Counted from the stretch's first letter, positions 8,716-18,519 are shown. The stretch: DNA of 64,000 bases from CAYJAY01 sp964368445 (GCA_964368445.1 CAYJAY010000008.1:9357-73356); one strand, 5' to 3'. Translations and numbers: made by a program. The notes: generated by a model from the sequence alone, not told the origin.

Positions 8716-10614
8716 TCAAAGCTCTATATTTTCTGCTTCCAAAACCCAAGCTTTGCTCGACGCGTCGGACGGCATACGCCAGTCGGCTCGGGGGGATAGC
8801 GTAACTGAACCTATCTTAGGTCCGTCCGGCATACAGCTACGTTTATATTGTTGCGAGAAAAAACGACGATAGAACAAAACAAGCCATTGTTTAATCGTTT
8901 GTTTGTCAAACTCGTTTTCAAACGCAAGGCACGCGAGGCTAAAAGTATCTTGTGGCCGCCTGCCCCATCTTATAGTGTGGTAGAGGAAAAAGTCGTTAAG
9001 CGAATATGGCCCTACAATTTGTTCGGTTTTTTGATCGCTGTTTCCGTCGGTTGTCGGCAAAAGTTCGGGGCTAACCGGCGTGTCAACTATATCCAAAAGC
9101 ACCGCTTCAAGCGCCTTGCTTGAACATTTTGCCTCGTATTTAACAAGCGATTTTACAAGGGATTTCGGAACGCCTGCGTTTACTCCGTACATGCTCATGT
9201 GGTCGCCGTTGTATGTCGCAAAACCCAAAGCAAGTTCCGAAAGGTCGCCCGTGCCCACAACAAGGCCGTTAAGCTTGTTTGCAAGATCCATAAGAACCAG
9301 CGTTCGAATTCTAGCTTGTGCGTTTTCAAACGTCACGTCGGCAGTAACGCCGTCATGTCCGATATCGCTAAAGTGTTGTTTAACCGAGTTGTGGATATCA
9401 ATTTCTTTAAGGGTAACGCCAAGCGCTTCGCAAAGCGTGTGTGCGTTAGTTTTGGTTCTTGTGCTTGTGCCAAAACACGGCATAGTAACCGCGACAATGT
9501 CGCCAAGCGGTTTTCCAAGCTGTTTAAACGCCCTACAGATACAAAGCAAAGCAAGCGTGCTGTCAAGTCCGCCCGAAATTCCTATGACTGCTTTTTGGAT
9601 CTTTGTGTGCTCAAATCGTCCGACAAGGCCCATAGATTGCAGTTTCAAAATCATCTCGCAACGCGTCGCCCATTCGCTTGTGTCTTTCGGAACAAACGGC
9701 ATAGCGTCAATTTTACGCGTTATCGTTGCTTGTTGTTTTGGCATTGAAAACGACAGAGTGGTATATCCGTCTTGCTGTGCACAAAACGTGTTCATTCTTT
9801 GACGTTCGTGCAGTATTTCATGTAAATCAATATCGGTTATGGCGGCTTCTCCCGAAAAAGGGGCGGTTTCATTCAATATATAACCGTTGCTTGCGATTAT
9901 GTGGTGGCCACCATAGACCGTGTCGGTCGTGCTTTCGCCCGACCCTGTGTTTGCGTAAAGATAACTGCAAACCAAACGTTGTGACGTGGCTTTTACAAGC
10001 GAGCGACGAAACTCGGCCTTTCCTATCGTCTCGTTGCTAGCCGAAAGATTGCACACAACTGTTGCTCCATTTAAGGCGTGTGCCGTGGAGGGTGGGCAAG
10101 GTGACCACAAATCCTCGCAGATTTCAACCGCCAAAACAAAATTTTGAACCTCGTCCCATTTGAAAAGCAATGATGTTCCGAAAGGAACTTGTTGTCCGAA
10201 AAAGTCTATCGTGGTGGTTTGTTTCGGAGCGGGCGAAAAATATCGCATCTCGTAAAATTCGCTATAGTTTGGAAGATGTGTTTTAGGAACAAACCCAAGA
10301 AGTTTTCCAAAGCAGACGACCGCGCCGACGTTGTATAACTTTCCGTTGACGCACAGCGGCAAACCGACAACAAACACAGTTTTAAATCGTGTGCTTTGTT
10401 CAACCAAAAAGTTAAGCGCGCTTAATGCGTCGTCCAACAATTTTTGGCTTAAAAACAAGTCGCCACAGGTATAGCCCGTTATGCAAAGCTCGCCAAAACA
10501 AAGCAAGTGGACAGGTTGCAACTTTTCAAGCGTCGCTAATATATTTTTGCTGTTGGCTAAACAATCTGCGACCACCACATGTGAATTTGTCGCTGAAACT
10601 TTTACGAAATCCAT
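8716..10614 (-). CDS. nadE: Glutamine-dependent NAD+ synthetase
   Basis: 632-residue two-domain enzyme making NAD+ from nicotinate adenine dinucleotide with glutamine as ammonia donor. The N-terminal nitrilase-fold glutaminase (about 1-290) shows the Glu-Lys-Cys triad: Glu42 in CFGELCITGYTCGDLF, Lys in FVPKTHLPNYSEFYE, and Cys in LAVEICEDLWSP. The C-terminal synthetase domain has the PP-loop GISGGLDSTLALL and VGTGDLSELALGFATYNGDH. Length suits the fused bacterial type. AAAGGA lies 9 bases ahead of the ATG. Confidence 0.96.
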   Translation of the reverse strand: MDFVKVSATNSHVVVADCLANSKNILATLEKLQPVHLLCFGELCITGYTCGDLFLSQKLLDDALSALNFLVEQSTRFKTVFVVGLPLCVNGKLYNVGAVVCFGKLLGFVPKTHLPNYSEFYEMRYFSPAPKQTTTIDFFGQQVPFGTSLLFKWDEVQNFVLAVEICEDLWSPCPPSTAHALNGATVVCNLSASNETIGKAEFRRSLVKATSQRLVCSYLYANTGSGESTTDTVYGGHHIIASNGYILNETAPFSGEAAITDIDLHEILHERQRMNTFCAQQDGYTTLSFSMPKQQATITRKIDAMPFVPKDTSEWATRCEMILKLQSMGLVGRFEHTKIQKAVIGISGGLDSTLALLCICRAFKQLGKPLGDIVAVTMPCFGTSTRTKTNAHTLCEALGVTLKEIDIHNSVKQHFSDIGHDGVTADVTFENAQARIRTLVLMDLANKLNGLVVGTGDLSELALGFATYNGDHMSMYGVNAGVPKSLVKSLVKYEAKCSSKALEAVLLDIVDTPVSPELLPTTDGNSDQKTEQIVGPYSLNDFFLYHTIRWGRRPQDTFSLACLAFENEFDKQTIKQWLVLFYRRFFSQQYKRSCMPDGPKIGSVTLSPRADWRMPSDASSKAWVLEAENIEL

Positions 10615-10705
10615 AGACTTAAAGTCCTTTCAAGAATAGTATATATCAATTAAATAATGTAAGCTTTTAGATGACACAAGTCGCTACATACCCGATAAGT
10701 TGCTT

Positions 10706-12895
10706 TTAATCGGAATAGATAACAGCTTCCGTTTCGTATACGTTGTTGTAGATATCGGTTAGCTTGAAGTAAACAATGGCATCCATGTTGCCGACATCTT
10801 GATAACTAACCTCGATATCGTCGGAACTCACGGTGTAAGCGTCACCCATTATATAGCTGTCTTCATACTCCCAATCGTATGTATAATAATCAAATATCCA
10901 TTCGAGCTTGTCGCCTTGTTCAAGGCTAAACAGACCTTTGCCGAGCGGAGTTCCGACGTCGCTGTATTTACGATATCCCGAAACAAATCCTTCGGGGTTT
11001 CTGTCGTCCCACGTCACAACGATTTCGACATATTCCTCTTCGTTTAAAAGCGCCGGAACTATACCGTAGGTAGACCAGCTGTCGTCGTCGGCATAGTTTT
11101 CCTCTTCGGCATAATACGGAACGGTGTGGCCGTCTAGCGTCACCCATGTATAATCAAACTCGATTAGAAGGTCGCCGTCGTCGTCAAACGTGTAGACGTT
11201 GTCGCTTCCAAGGTCGATATATCCTTCGCCGTCGTCAAGCAATGCTTGCAGTTCAAGCTTGTTTATATCGTCCCATTCCTCGTCGCTAAGGCTTAAAACA
11301 AAGTCGTCTCCTTTTTGGTCGATTACAAGTTCCCCTAAAAATTCGCCTTCGGTGCTTTGCTCATAGCTTGAAGCGGTTTCGGGGTCATACCAATCTTCGG
11401 TTGAATAATCTTCGGTTTGCTGAGAGCCCGTAGAACGGCTGTATTGAGTTTGTCCGCCCGACATAGCGCTTATGAAAACATCGAAAAATCTTGTGTATTC
11501 GGGCGAGTATCCGACGCTGTGTAAAACCTGTTGCATGTCGGAATATTGGCCTATATATTCGTGTGGGAAATACATAGCAAGACCATAGCTGTCGTACACG
11601 TCCGAGCTGTTGTTATAGTATTTAACCGCGCTTGATATGGCCGATATAACGTTGTCGCCACCATCGACACCGGCTTTTAGGATATAGTCTACCATGTCGA
11701 TCTGGTCGACTCCGCCCTCTCCGAAATCCTTTGCATCGCTTCGCGCAACAGAAATCTTTCGGTATTCATTGTTGAAAATATCTTGAGTAGAGTTTTCAAA
11801 ATAATCGGTTAAAACGGAATAGACATGTGGCATCTGTCTAAGGTCCACTATCGAAAGCGTCGCGTTGGGGAAATATTGCTGGTCTTCGCAAACCTCGATA
11901 AAATCATCGATTATGTCGACCGCTATCTCAACGGTATCTTTAGAAGGGTTGTTGTTTAACTCGGTCAACCAGTTTGTGTAGTGCCAGCCCGAACCCGGTT
12001 CGAGCTCTTGCGAAGCTATCAAATAATCTGCATATGGTTCAAGCATAAGGGCGGTTTCGGCGGTAGCCATGAGGCATGCGTCAAACCCGACAAAATCAAA
12101 CTTGACTCCGGATTTTGCAAACGAAGATTCAAGGTCAGCTAAAGTTAGCATCGACGAGGGATAATGTTCGTCGTAGCCAAAGCCGCTTATCGTTCCGCCG
12201 CCGTGGTCCCAAAGAATGAGGCTGTAGCGGTCGGCGGGGAACAGTGAAGACGCGTCGTTAATGAATCCCGAAAGGGTGTCGGGCGAGGCCATGTTCAAAA
12301 GTCCCAAATCGTCGTCAATCGAGATTAGTTCGCCGTCCTTTACTTGCCAATATTGACAGGTGTCGCTGCTTATATCATAGTTTTCCCATTCATACGCGCC
12401 CCCCGTCATAAGTATAACGTTGATGTTGTCGCCTATTTCGGCAGATAGCATCTCGTCTATATCACTCGAAGCGAAACCGCCTTCGGTTTCAAGGTCGGAG
12501 CCGATAAAATAAACCATTATCGTGTTGACGTCGGTTCCGTCTCCCTTGACTTCGGTGTAAAAGCTTCTAAGATCGGCTAATCCGAGATCCTCGCCGTATA
12601 CGCCGCCACTCGTTGAAACGGTCGGGGTGTAGTCGTCGCTTTCGTCGTCAGACGGAAGGAGCATTATTATGACGAAAAGAACCGCAAGTATTATGAAAAA
12701 AATCAAGCAGCCTTTTTTGGCGCAACCGCCTTTTTTCTTCTGTTTTTTTTCGTTAAATGTTGGGGTGTTGTTGCTTGGGGCTGAGAATTGTTGCGTTGCG
12801 GGGGAGGGCGGGTTTTTTTCCTCGTAAGGTGCCCCGCATTGGTCACAAAATTTTGAATCTTGATCAAACTTGTTTCCACAATAACTACAAAACAT
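10706..12895 (-). CDS. Membrane-anchored C11 (clostripain-like) cysteine peptidase with N-terminal zinc ribbon
   Basis: 729 residues. A zinc ribbon with CSYCGNKF and CDQCGAPYE (residues 3-23), a Lys-rich linker, and one transmembrane helix (about 63-80) precede the peptidase domain. The catalytic dyad is His231 in LWDHGGG and Cys274 in GFDACLMA, with SQELEPGSGWHY downstream, as in clostripain. The basic stretch before the helix predicts that the ribbon is inside and the protease outside. After about residue 500 comes an acidic, Tyr-rich low-complexity segment and a C-terminal beta-rich part of unknown function. C11 enzymes typically cleave after Arg or Lys. No partner gene is obvious. The 221-bp region upstream holds the mnmA terminator at 13021-13058. 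Confidence 0.85.
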   Translation of the reverse strand: MFCSYCGNKFDQDSKFCDQCGAPYEEKNPPSPATQQFSAPSNNTPTFNEKKQKKKGGCAKKGCLIFFIILAVLFVIIMLLPSDDESDDYTPTVSTSGGVYGEDLGLADLRSFYTEVKGDGTDVNTIMVYFIGSDLETEGGFASSDIDEMLSAEIGDNINVILMTGGAYEWENYDISSDTCQYWQVKDGELISIDDDLGLLNMASPDTLSGFINDASSLFPADRYSLILWDHGGGTISGFGYDEHYPSSMLTLADLESSFAKSGVKFDFVGFDACLMATAETALMLEPYADYLIASQELEPGSGWHYTNWLTELNNNPSKDTVEIAVDIIDDFIEVCEDQQYFPNATLSIVDLRQMPHVYSVLTDYFENSTQDIFNNEYRKISVARSDAKDFGEGGVDQIDMVDYILKAGVDGGDNVISAISSAVKYYNNSSDVYDSYGLAMYFPHEYIGQYSDMQQVLHSVGYSPEYTRFFDVFISAMSGGQTQYSRSTGSQQTEDYSTEDWYDPETASSYEQSTEGEFLGELVIDQKGDDFVLSLSDEEWDDINKLELQALLDDGEGYIDLGSDNVYTFDDDGDLLIEFDYTWVTLDGHTVPYYAEEENYADDDSWSTYGIVPALLNEEEYVEIVVTWDDRNPEGFVSGYRKYSDVGTPLGKGLFSLEQGDKLEWIFDYYTYDWEYEDSYIMGDAYTVSSDDIEVSYQDVGNMDAIVYFKLTDIYNNVYETEAVIYSD

Positions 12896-13020
12896 AGATT
12901 AATTTTAAAATCCGAACATTTTTCTATGTCGGAAATTATTCCTTTCTACAATACATATAATACATCTAATTATACTAAAATTTTAATTTTCTTCAAGTAG
13001 GAAGCTATGATAAAAACATA

Positions 13021-13058
13021 AAGATACCGTGCTAGTCAAATAATAAGCACGATATCTT
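13021..13058 (-). terminator. Terminator after mnmA
   Basis: Arms 13021-13033 and 13046-13058 pair over 13 bp with one mismatch. On the minus strand the stem is followed by TATGTTTTTATC. It ends the nifS-iscU-mnmA unit. Confidence 0.75.
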
Positions 13059-13116
13059 AATTAAAATTTGTTTATACATAGAAAAAATTGATGTTACTAA
13101 ACTTGCAAGTTGAACA

Positions 13117-14166
13117 CTATTTTGCCGACAAGATTTCGCCGCTTAAAACAACCGTTCCATCGCGATACAAAACAGCTCGTTGGCCTTTTGCCGGGGCACG
13201 TTGAGGCTCGATAAAATTTAAACAAATAGTATTATTTTCGACAAATTCAACAAAACATCGCGCAGGTTTTGACGCCGACCGAAGCTTTGTCGAAAATTCG
13301 TCGCCGTCTTTAACATCAAAGCAACTGTTAATTAAAATGTCGCCTATAAATACTTTTGTTTTGAAAAGAGCATCATTGTCCGAAAGAATAATATCGCCAT
13401 TGCTTTTTATCTCGTTTACGTATAACGGATGTTTGAAACTCACACCCAACCCTTTTCGTTGACCTTGCGTGTAACATTCCACCCCGTCATGTGGCTTAAG
13501 TTTTTCACCTGTCTCCAAAACAAAACAACCCTTTTTCCCAAAAACACCTCGCTCTTTTAAAAAGCCGGGGTAGTTGTTGTCCGGAATAAAACAGATCTCT
13601 TGGCTGTCCGGTTTGTCCGCCGAAACTAAGTTAAGATCTTTCGCAACGTTTCTAACTTGGGGTTTAGTCAATTTTCCAAGTGGAAACACAACACGGTTTA
13701 AAATTTCTTGCGGAAGCGACGAAAGCATGTAACTTTGGTCTTTTTCTATATAATCGGCAAAACTTAAAACAGAAAAGTTACCTATTTTTTTAATGTTTGC
13801 GTAATGTCCCGTCGCAACTTCGGTTATGTTAAGGCTGTCGGCAAGATCACACAAAGCCTTAAACTTAACGTTCGGGTTGCAAACTATACAAGGGTTTGGC
13901 GTTTTTCCGTTTGCGTAGCATTCGCAAAAGTAGTCGACAACATGTTGTTCAAAGCGTTGTTGCATATCGACACAAAAAAACTCAATACCCAAAGAATTCG
14001 CAACTTGTCGCGCGAGTTCAACTCCGCTTGTATGATGTTTCGACATAACAAAATATACCCCAACGACGGTATATCCATCTTTTTGGAGTATATCGGCGGC
14101 GACAGAGCTATCAACCCCGCCGCTTAACGCCAAAACTATTTTTTTGTTTTTTGCTAAACTATCCAT
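13117..14166 (-). CDS. mnmA: tRNA-specific 2-thiouridylase MnmA
   Basis: 349-residue PP-loop enzyme that puts sulfur on U34 of tRNA for Lys, Glu and Gln. It has VLALSGGVDSSVAADIL at the start, the first catalytic cysteine in TPNPCIVCNPNVKF, the second in PDSQEICFIPD, and the YTQGQRKGLGV segment. The ATG at 14166 overlaps the stop of the upstream scaffold gene by 8 bases. No strong ribosome binding site is seen, so translational coupling is likely. In-frame ATGs 9 and 33 bases upstream are possible but would only add residues not found in the family. Sulfur probably arrives from the cysteine desulfurase at the head of the same operon. Confidence 0.95.
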   Translation of the reverse strand: MDSLAKNKKIVLALSGGVDSSVAADILQKDGYTVVGVYFVMSKHHTSGVELARQVANSLGIEFFCVDMQQRFEQHVVDYFCECYANGKTPNPCIVCNPNVKFKALCDLADSLNITEVATGHYANIKKIGNFSVLSFADYIEKDQSYMLSSLPQEILNRVVFPLGKLTKPQVRNVAKDLNLVSADKPDSQEICFIPDNNYPGFLKERGVFGKKGCFVLETGEKLKPHDGVECYTQGQRKGLGVSFKHPLYVNEIKSNGDIILSDNDALFKTKVFIGDILINSCFDVKDGDEFSTKLRSASKPARCFVEFVENNTICLNFIEPQRAPAKGQRAVLYRDGTVVLSGEILSAK

Positions 14167-14587
14167 GGTGGCAAACATCACATTGAAGTTTTTTTGCACC
14201 GAGTTTTGTCGCGGGGTCGATGCCGTTTTTTGTATAATAATCGGTTAACGCTTCTTTAATCGCTTGTTCCGCAAGCACAGAACAGTGTATCTTTTCGCTT
14301 GGGAGCTCGTCGAGCGCGTCGACAACCTCTTGGTTGGTAAGGTCGATAGCGGTTTGGAGCGGTTTTCCCTTTATCATCTCGGTGGCGACAGAGCTTGTCG
14401 CAATTGCAGCACCGCAACCGAACGTTTTAAACTTTACGTCGGTTATCGTGTCGTCCTCTATTTTAAGATACATCTTCATAATGTCGCCGCATTTTGCGTT
14501 TCCAACTTCTCCAACGCCGTCTGCGTTTTCTATTTCCCCGACGTTTCTCGGGTTTGAAAAATGGTCAAGTACTTTTTTGCTATACAT
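14159..14587 (-). CDS. NifU/IscU-type iron-sulfur cluster scaffold
   Basis: 142-residue scaffold on which iron-sulfur clusters are built. The three cluster-ligand cysteines are present, in GNAKCGDIMKMYL, KTFGCGAAIATSS and KIHCSVLAEQA, and an Asp follows the first Cys as in IscU/NifU. The extra C-terminal CDVCHHG is seen in the NifU-like form of Clostridia and epsilonproteobacteria. Here it sits between nifS and mnmA, so the operon may serve both cluster assembly and tRNA thiolation. It starts 46 bp after nifS with a good AAAGGAAT site and overlaps mnmA by 8 bases. Confidence 0.94.
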   Translation of the reverse strand: MYSKKVLDHFSNPRNVGEIENADGVGEVGNAKCGDIMKMYLKIEDDTITDVKFKTFGCGAAIATSSVATEMIKGKPLQTAIDLTNQEVVDALDELPSEKIHCSVLAEQAIKEALTDYYTKNGIDPATKLGAKKLQCDVCHHG

Positions 14588-14633
14588 AATATATATAATT
14601 CCTTTCGTTGATAAAACTGCATACCGCGGTTGG

Positions 14634-15818
14634 TTATGTGTTTTCCTTTTTGATTTTTTCCCAAAGAGGAGACATCTCGCGAAGCCTCCCGACTATTCTT
14701 TCAAGGTTTTCCAAAAGATAGTCAACATCGTCGGTCGTGTTATCCTCGCCGAACGTCGTTCTAAGTGATCCGTGGGCAACCGCATGGGGCAGGCCTATCG
14801 ACAATAAAACGTGACTGGGGTCGAGCGAACCCGAGGTGCAAGCCGAACCGGACGAAGCCGCAATTCCTGCCATGTCGAGCATAAGAAGAAGCGCTTCCCC
14901 CTCGATTCCCTCGAACGAAACGTTTGCGTTTCCGGGAAGGCGTTTTTCGCGGTCGCCGTTTAGGTGAACCCTTTCAAGCTTTAAAATGCCGTCGAGATAT
15001 CTCTCTCGCAACATCAAAAGATGAGCGTTTTTTTGTTTGAGTTTTGACAGTGCCTCTTCTACTGCGACTCCAAGCCCAACGATGAACGCAACGTTTTCGG
15101 TTCCTGCGCGCTTTCTGTTTTCCTGGCCGCCGCCGTCCATAAACGTGTCGAGTACAACGCCTTTTTTGACATATAATGCTCCGATGCCTTTGGGGGCGTG
15201 GAGTTTGTGTCCCGAAAGCGAAAGCATGTCGATATTTTGCGAGACAACATCTATCTCGACTGTGCCGACCGCTTGAACAGCGTCGGTGTGGAACAATACG
15301 CCTTTGTTTCGACATATTGCGCCTATCTCGGCTATTGGCTGAACCGTTCCTATCTCGTTGTTTGCATACATTATCGAGACTATCGCGGTGTCCTCGCGAA
15401 TAGCTTTTTCAACCTCTTTTGGGTCGACCAATCCGTTTGACATTACAGGAACGAGAGTGACCTCGAACCCTTCACGTTTAAGGTGTTCGACGGTGTGTAA
15501 AACCGCGTGGTGTTCAAATTCAGAGGTTACGATATGTTTTTTACCTTTCGCTTTGCCGCGCATAGCCGCGCCTTTAATGGCCCAGTTGTCCGATTCGGTT
15601 CCGCATGATGTGAAATAAATCTCGCGAGGTTCGCAACCAAGCGCTTTCGCAAGTTTTTCTCTCGAATCGTCTATTGCTTTTTTAGAAAACGAAGCAAGTT
15701 GATAAACGCTGCTTGGGTTGCCATAATATTCTTTAAGATACGGCACCATAGCTTCAAACACTTCGCTTGAAACTTTGGTTGTCGCGGCGTTATCGAGGTA
15801 TATATTTTTTTTGTCCAT
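14634..15818 (-). CDS. nifS: Cysteine desulfurase, NifS/IscS type
   Basis: 394-residue PLP enzyme taking sulfur from cysteine to form a persulfide. It starts MDKKNIYLDNAATTKV. The cofactor lysine lies in LSLSGHKLHAPKGIGALY, and the persulfide cysteine in SSGSACTSGSLDPSH. It has the NEIGTVQPI segment and the GTENV motif of group I enzymes. ATG 15818 is preferred; a TTG 12 bases upstream has no room for a ribosome binding site. It heads a nifS-iscU-mnmA operon. A second desulfurase at 27956 pairs with thiI, so this copy probably supplies general clusters and MnmA. Confidence 0.95.
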   Translation of the reverse strand: MDKKNIYLDNAATTKVSSEVFEAMVPYLKEYYGNPSSVYQLASFSKKAIDDSREKLAKALGCEPREIYFTSCGTESDNWAIKGAAMRGKAKGKKHIVTSEFEHHAVLHTVEHLKREGFEVTLVPVMSNGLVDPKEVEKAIREDTAIVSIMYANNEIGTVQPIAEIGAICRNKGVLFHTDAVQAVGTVEIDVVSQNIDMLSLSGHKLHAPKGIGALYVKKGVVLDTFMDGGGQENRKRAGTENVAFIVGLGVAVEEALSKLKQKNAHLLMLRERYLDGILKLERVHLNGDREKRLPGNANVSFEGIEGEALLLMLDMAGIAASSGSACTSGSLDPSHVLLSIGLPHAVAHGSLRTTFGEDNTTDDVDYLLENLERIVGRLREMSPLWEKIKKENT

Positions 15819-15929
15819 AATTTTTGCCAACTTTCATTTTATAAACATTTTATAACGATTTATTCGTTCGTTGTTTCTCTACAATTAATAGTATACCAAA
15901 TTAGTAGACTTTTGCAATACCTATATTGA

Positions 15930-16370
15930 TTATTTAACAAATTTTTTATAATATTCAACCGCCAACACGTCGCAACGTTCGTTGTACGGGTGGCCGGAGT
16001 GGCCTTTAATCCATTTAAATGTAACGTCATGAAGTTTAAGCACAGGCAAGAGTTTTTCCCAAAGATCTACGTTTGGAGTTGGTTTGCCCGCGGAATTTCT
16101 CCAACCCTTTTGTTTCCAACCGTACAGCCAACCTTTTGACACAGCGTCCGAGACATATTTTGAATCGGTTACGACGGTTACGGAACATGGCTCTTTTAAC
16201 GCCAAAAGTCCTTCGATGACCGCACAAAGTTCCATGCGGTTGTTTGTTGTCTGTTCGCTTCCGCCGACAATCTCTTTTTCTTTGTCGCCAAACACAAGTA
16301 TTGCGCAAAAACCTCCGGGACCCGGGTTGCCCGAACAAGCCCCGTCGGAATACAGCATAATGTTTTTCAA
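15930..16370 (-). CDS. rnhA: Ribonuclease HI
   Basis: 146-residue endonuclease cutting RNA in RNA-DNA hybrids. The four acidic active-site residues are Asp9 (YSDGACSGNPGPGG), Glu47 (NNRMELCAV), Asp69 (VVTDSKYV) and Asp134 (NERCDVLA), with His124 in KGHSGHPYNE. TTG 16370 is taken as start because AAAGGAG lies 8 bases upstream; the ATG four codons later is too far from that site. It has the same strand as nifS but is separated by 111 bp. It shares a 210-bp divergent region with the RNase J gene. Confidence 0.94.
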   Translation of the reverse strand: MKNIMLYSDGACSGNPGPGGFCAILVFGDKEKEIVGGSEQTTNNRMELCAVIEGLLALKEPCSVTVVTDSKYVSDAVSKGWLYGWKQKGWRNSAGKPTPNVDLWEKLLPVLKLHDVTFKWIKGHSGHPYNERCDVLAVEYYKKFVK

Positions 16371-16458
16371 AATTACAACTCCTTTTATTGAATAATCTTG
16401 TCAAATTTGTCAAAAATAAAAAATTTCTATTGTTTTTTGCCTTTATATGGCTAAACTG

Positions 16459-16487
16459 TTTGTTTTGTTACAAAATTGTGATATACT
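16459..16487 (+). promoter_or_regulatory. Candidate promoter for the RNase J operon
   Basis: TATACT at 16482-16487 is a good -10; the -35 TTTGTT at 16459-16464 is weak but correctly spaced by 17 bp. It is 93 bases upstream of the rnj start codon in the divergent region shared with rnhA. Confidence 0.35.
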
Positions 16488-16580
16488 ATTTTAACATGAT
16501 GAAAATAAAATTTATAGTGTGTGACAACGTAAATTTTAAAAATATAAAAATTTTACATTAGAAAGTATGGAGGAAATTAA

Positions 16581-18506
16581 TTGTCAGCAGATAATAAAAA
16601 TTCGGCTGTTAAGGCGTTTGGTAAAATAGTTGTAGAAAAAGACACGACGCAAAAAACAAATAAAAACGACAAAAAACAAGGTCGTAATAAAACAGCCACA
16701 GATAAAATTAAAAGCGAACAGAAAAGAAGTTCGTACGGACAAAAATCCGCTCAGATTAGAAAGAAAGTTAAAAAAGAAAATCCCGAAACGAAAATCGCTC
16801 GAAAGACTATAGAACAAACGATAAAAAGCAAATCGCCCAAATCACTGGGCGACAAAATTCGTCTTGTGCCTCTTGGGGGTATCGGAGAAATCGGCAAAAA
16901 CATGACGGTGGTTGAGATAGGGAAAGAGTCGATAATAATCGACTGTGGAATGAGCTTCCCCGACACCGAACTTTTCGGGATTGATATAGTTATTCCGGAA
17001 TTCACCTATGTAACAAACATGGAGCAAAAGCCAAAAGCTATCTTCATCACGCACGGGCATGAAGACCATATCGGAGCAATTCCGTATTTTTTGCGAAAAC
17101 ACAACATCCCAATCTATGGCGGAAGGCTTGCCATTGGGCTTATTAAAGCAAAACTTAAAGAACACAAGATGCTAGACGTTGCCGAGCTTCACGAAATTGC
17201 TCCGGGCGAGGTTGTAAAGTTTAAAAAGTTTTCTATTGAATCGATAAACGTAAACCACTCGATACCGGACGCTATGTCGTACGCCATCAACACGCAAAAC
17301 GGCCACATTATTTTTACAGGGGATTTCAAGATAGACTATACCCCTGTGTTTGGTGACGTTATAAACCTTGGAAGGTTCGCAGAACTCGGTCGCGAGGGGG
17401 TTTTGGCTCTTCTTGCCGACTCGACAAGTTCCGAGCGTCCGGGAACCAGCCTTTCGGAAAGGGTTGTTGGAGAAAGCTTTGAACGTCTTTTCGGACGTGC
17501 GGAGGGCAAGCGCCTTATAATTGCGACGTTTGCGTCCAATATCCAAAGAATTCAACAGATAATCAACCTTGCCGAACGACATGGTCGAAAGATAGCGTTT
17601 TCGGGACGAAGCATGGAAAATTACACCGAAATAGCCATTGAACTCGGATATCTTAAGGTTGGCGCGGGGGTTATAATCGGGGTTGATTCGATAGGACGAT
17701 ATAAACCCGAAGATATCATTATAATAACAACGGGAAGCCAAGGCGAATCGCTTTCGGCGCTCTCGAGAATGGCGGCGGGCAACCATCGTCAAGTTAGTAT
17801 ATGCAGCGGAGACGTTATAATCATCTCGGCAAACCCGATACCGGGCAACGAAAAGATGGTTTCTCGCGTTATAAACGAACTTATGCGAAAAGGCAGCGAC
17901 GTTATATATGAATCGATGTATGATGTCCATGCGTCGGGACACGCTTGCAAAGAAGAACTTAAATTGATGTTGAAACTCACAAAACCAAAGTTTGTCATAC
18001 CGGTTCACGGAGAGTATAAACATCTAATAAAACACGCAGAACTCGCGAAATCTATGGGACACCAAAACAAAGATATAATCCTTGCCGAGATAGGAAGGGT
18101 TATCGACATTAATAAAAACAAGGCTAGCCTTGGAGAAAAGGTTCCTTCGGGAAGGATTTTGGTGGACGGACTCGGAGTTGGCGACGTCGGAAGCGTTGTT
18201 CTTCGCGACAGAAAACATCTTGCGGAAGACGGGCTTATTGTGGTTGTTTGTTCGATAGATGTGGGGTCGATGGAACTTTTGTCGGGACCCGATATAATCT
18301 CGAGAGGCTTTGTGTATGTAAAAGAATCGGAACGTTTAATCGACGAGGCAAAGACGTGTGCAAAAGAGGTTATCGAAAGATGCCTTGAAAACAACTCGGG
18401 GGATTTTGGAGACATTAAGATTGCGCTTAGAAACGAACTTTCAAGCCTTTTAAACAAGAAAACAAAACGCAATCCTATGATACTTCCTATAATAATGGAT
18501 ATTTAA
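16581..18506 (+). CDS. rnj: Ribonuclease J with a lysine-rich N-terminal extension
   Basis: 641-residue metallo-beta-lactamase/beta-CASP ribonuclease, a main RNA maturation and decay enzyme of Bacillota acting by endo- and 5'-exonuclease activity. The zinc-binding HGHEDH motif is His158-His163; the core begins near LVPLGGIGEIGKNMTV at about residue 95. Further family motifs are LADSTSSERPGTS, ASNIQRI, GSQGE and PVHGEYKHL. Typical RNase J is about 555 residues; the surplus is a 90-residue Lys- and Gln-rich, disordered-looking N-terminus. TTG 16581 is supported by GGAGG 7 bases upstream. It is the first gene of a co-directional run with gdpP 13 bp downstream. Confidence 0.94.
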   Translation: MSADNKNSAVKAFGKIVVEKDTTQKTNKNDKKQGRNKTATDKIKSEQKRSSYGQKSAQIRKKVKKENPETKIARKTIEQTIKSKSPKSLGDKIRLVPLGGIGEIGKNMTVVEIGKESIIIDCGMSFPDTELFGIDIVIPEFTYVTNMEQKPKAIFITHGHEDHIGAIPYFLRKHNIPIYGGRLAIGLIKAKLKEHKMLDVAELHEIAPGEVVKFKKFSIESINVNHSIPDAMSYAINTQNGHIIFTGDFKIDYTPVFGDVINLGRFAELGREGVLALLADSTSSERPGTSLSERVVGESFERLFGRAEGKRLIIATFASNIQRIQQIINLAERHGRKIAFSGRSMENYTEIAIELGYLKVGAGVIIGVDSIGRYKPEDIIIITTGSQGESLSALSRMAAGNHRQVSICSGDVIIISANPIPGNEKMVSRVINELMRKGSDVIYESMYDVHASGHACKEELKLMLKLTKPKFVIPVHGEYKHLIKHAELAKSMGHQNKDIILAEIGRVIDINKNKASLGEKVPSGRILVDGLGVGDVGSVVLRDRKHLAEDGLIVVVCSIDVGSMELLSGPDIISRGFVYVKESERLIDEAKTCAKEVIERCLENNSGDFGDIKIALRNELSSLLNKKTKRNPMILPIIMDI

Positions 18507-18519
18507 TAGCGAGGGTTTA

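Noticed and set aside
13804..14557. Plus-strand ORFs opposite mnmA and iscU
   Set aside because: They are antisense shadows of well-recognised genes, without ribosome binding sites or family motifs.
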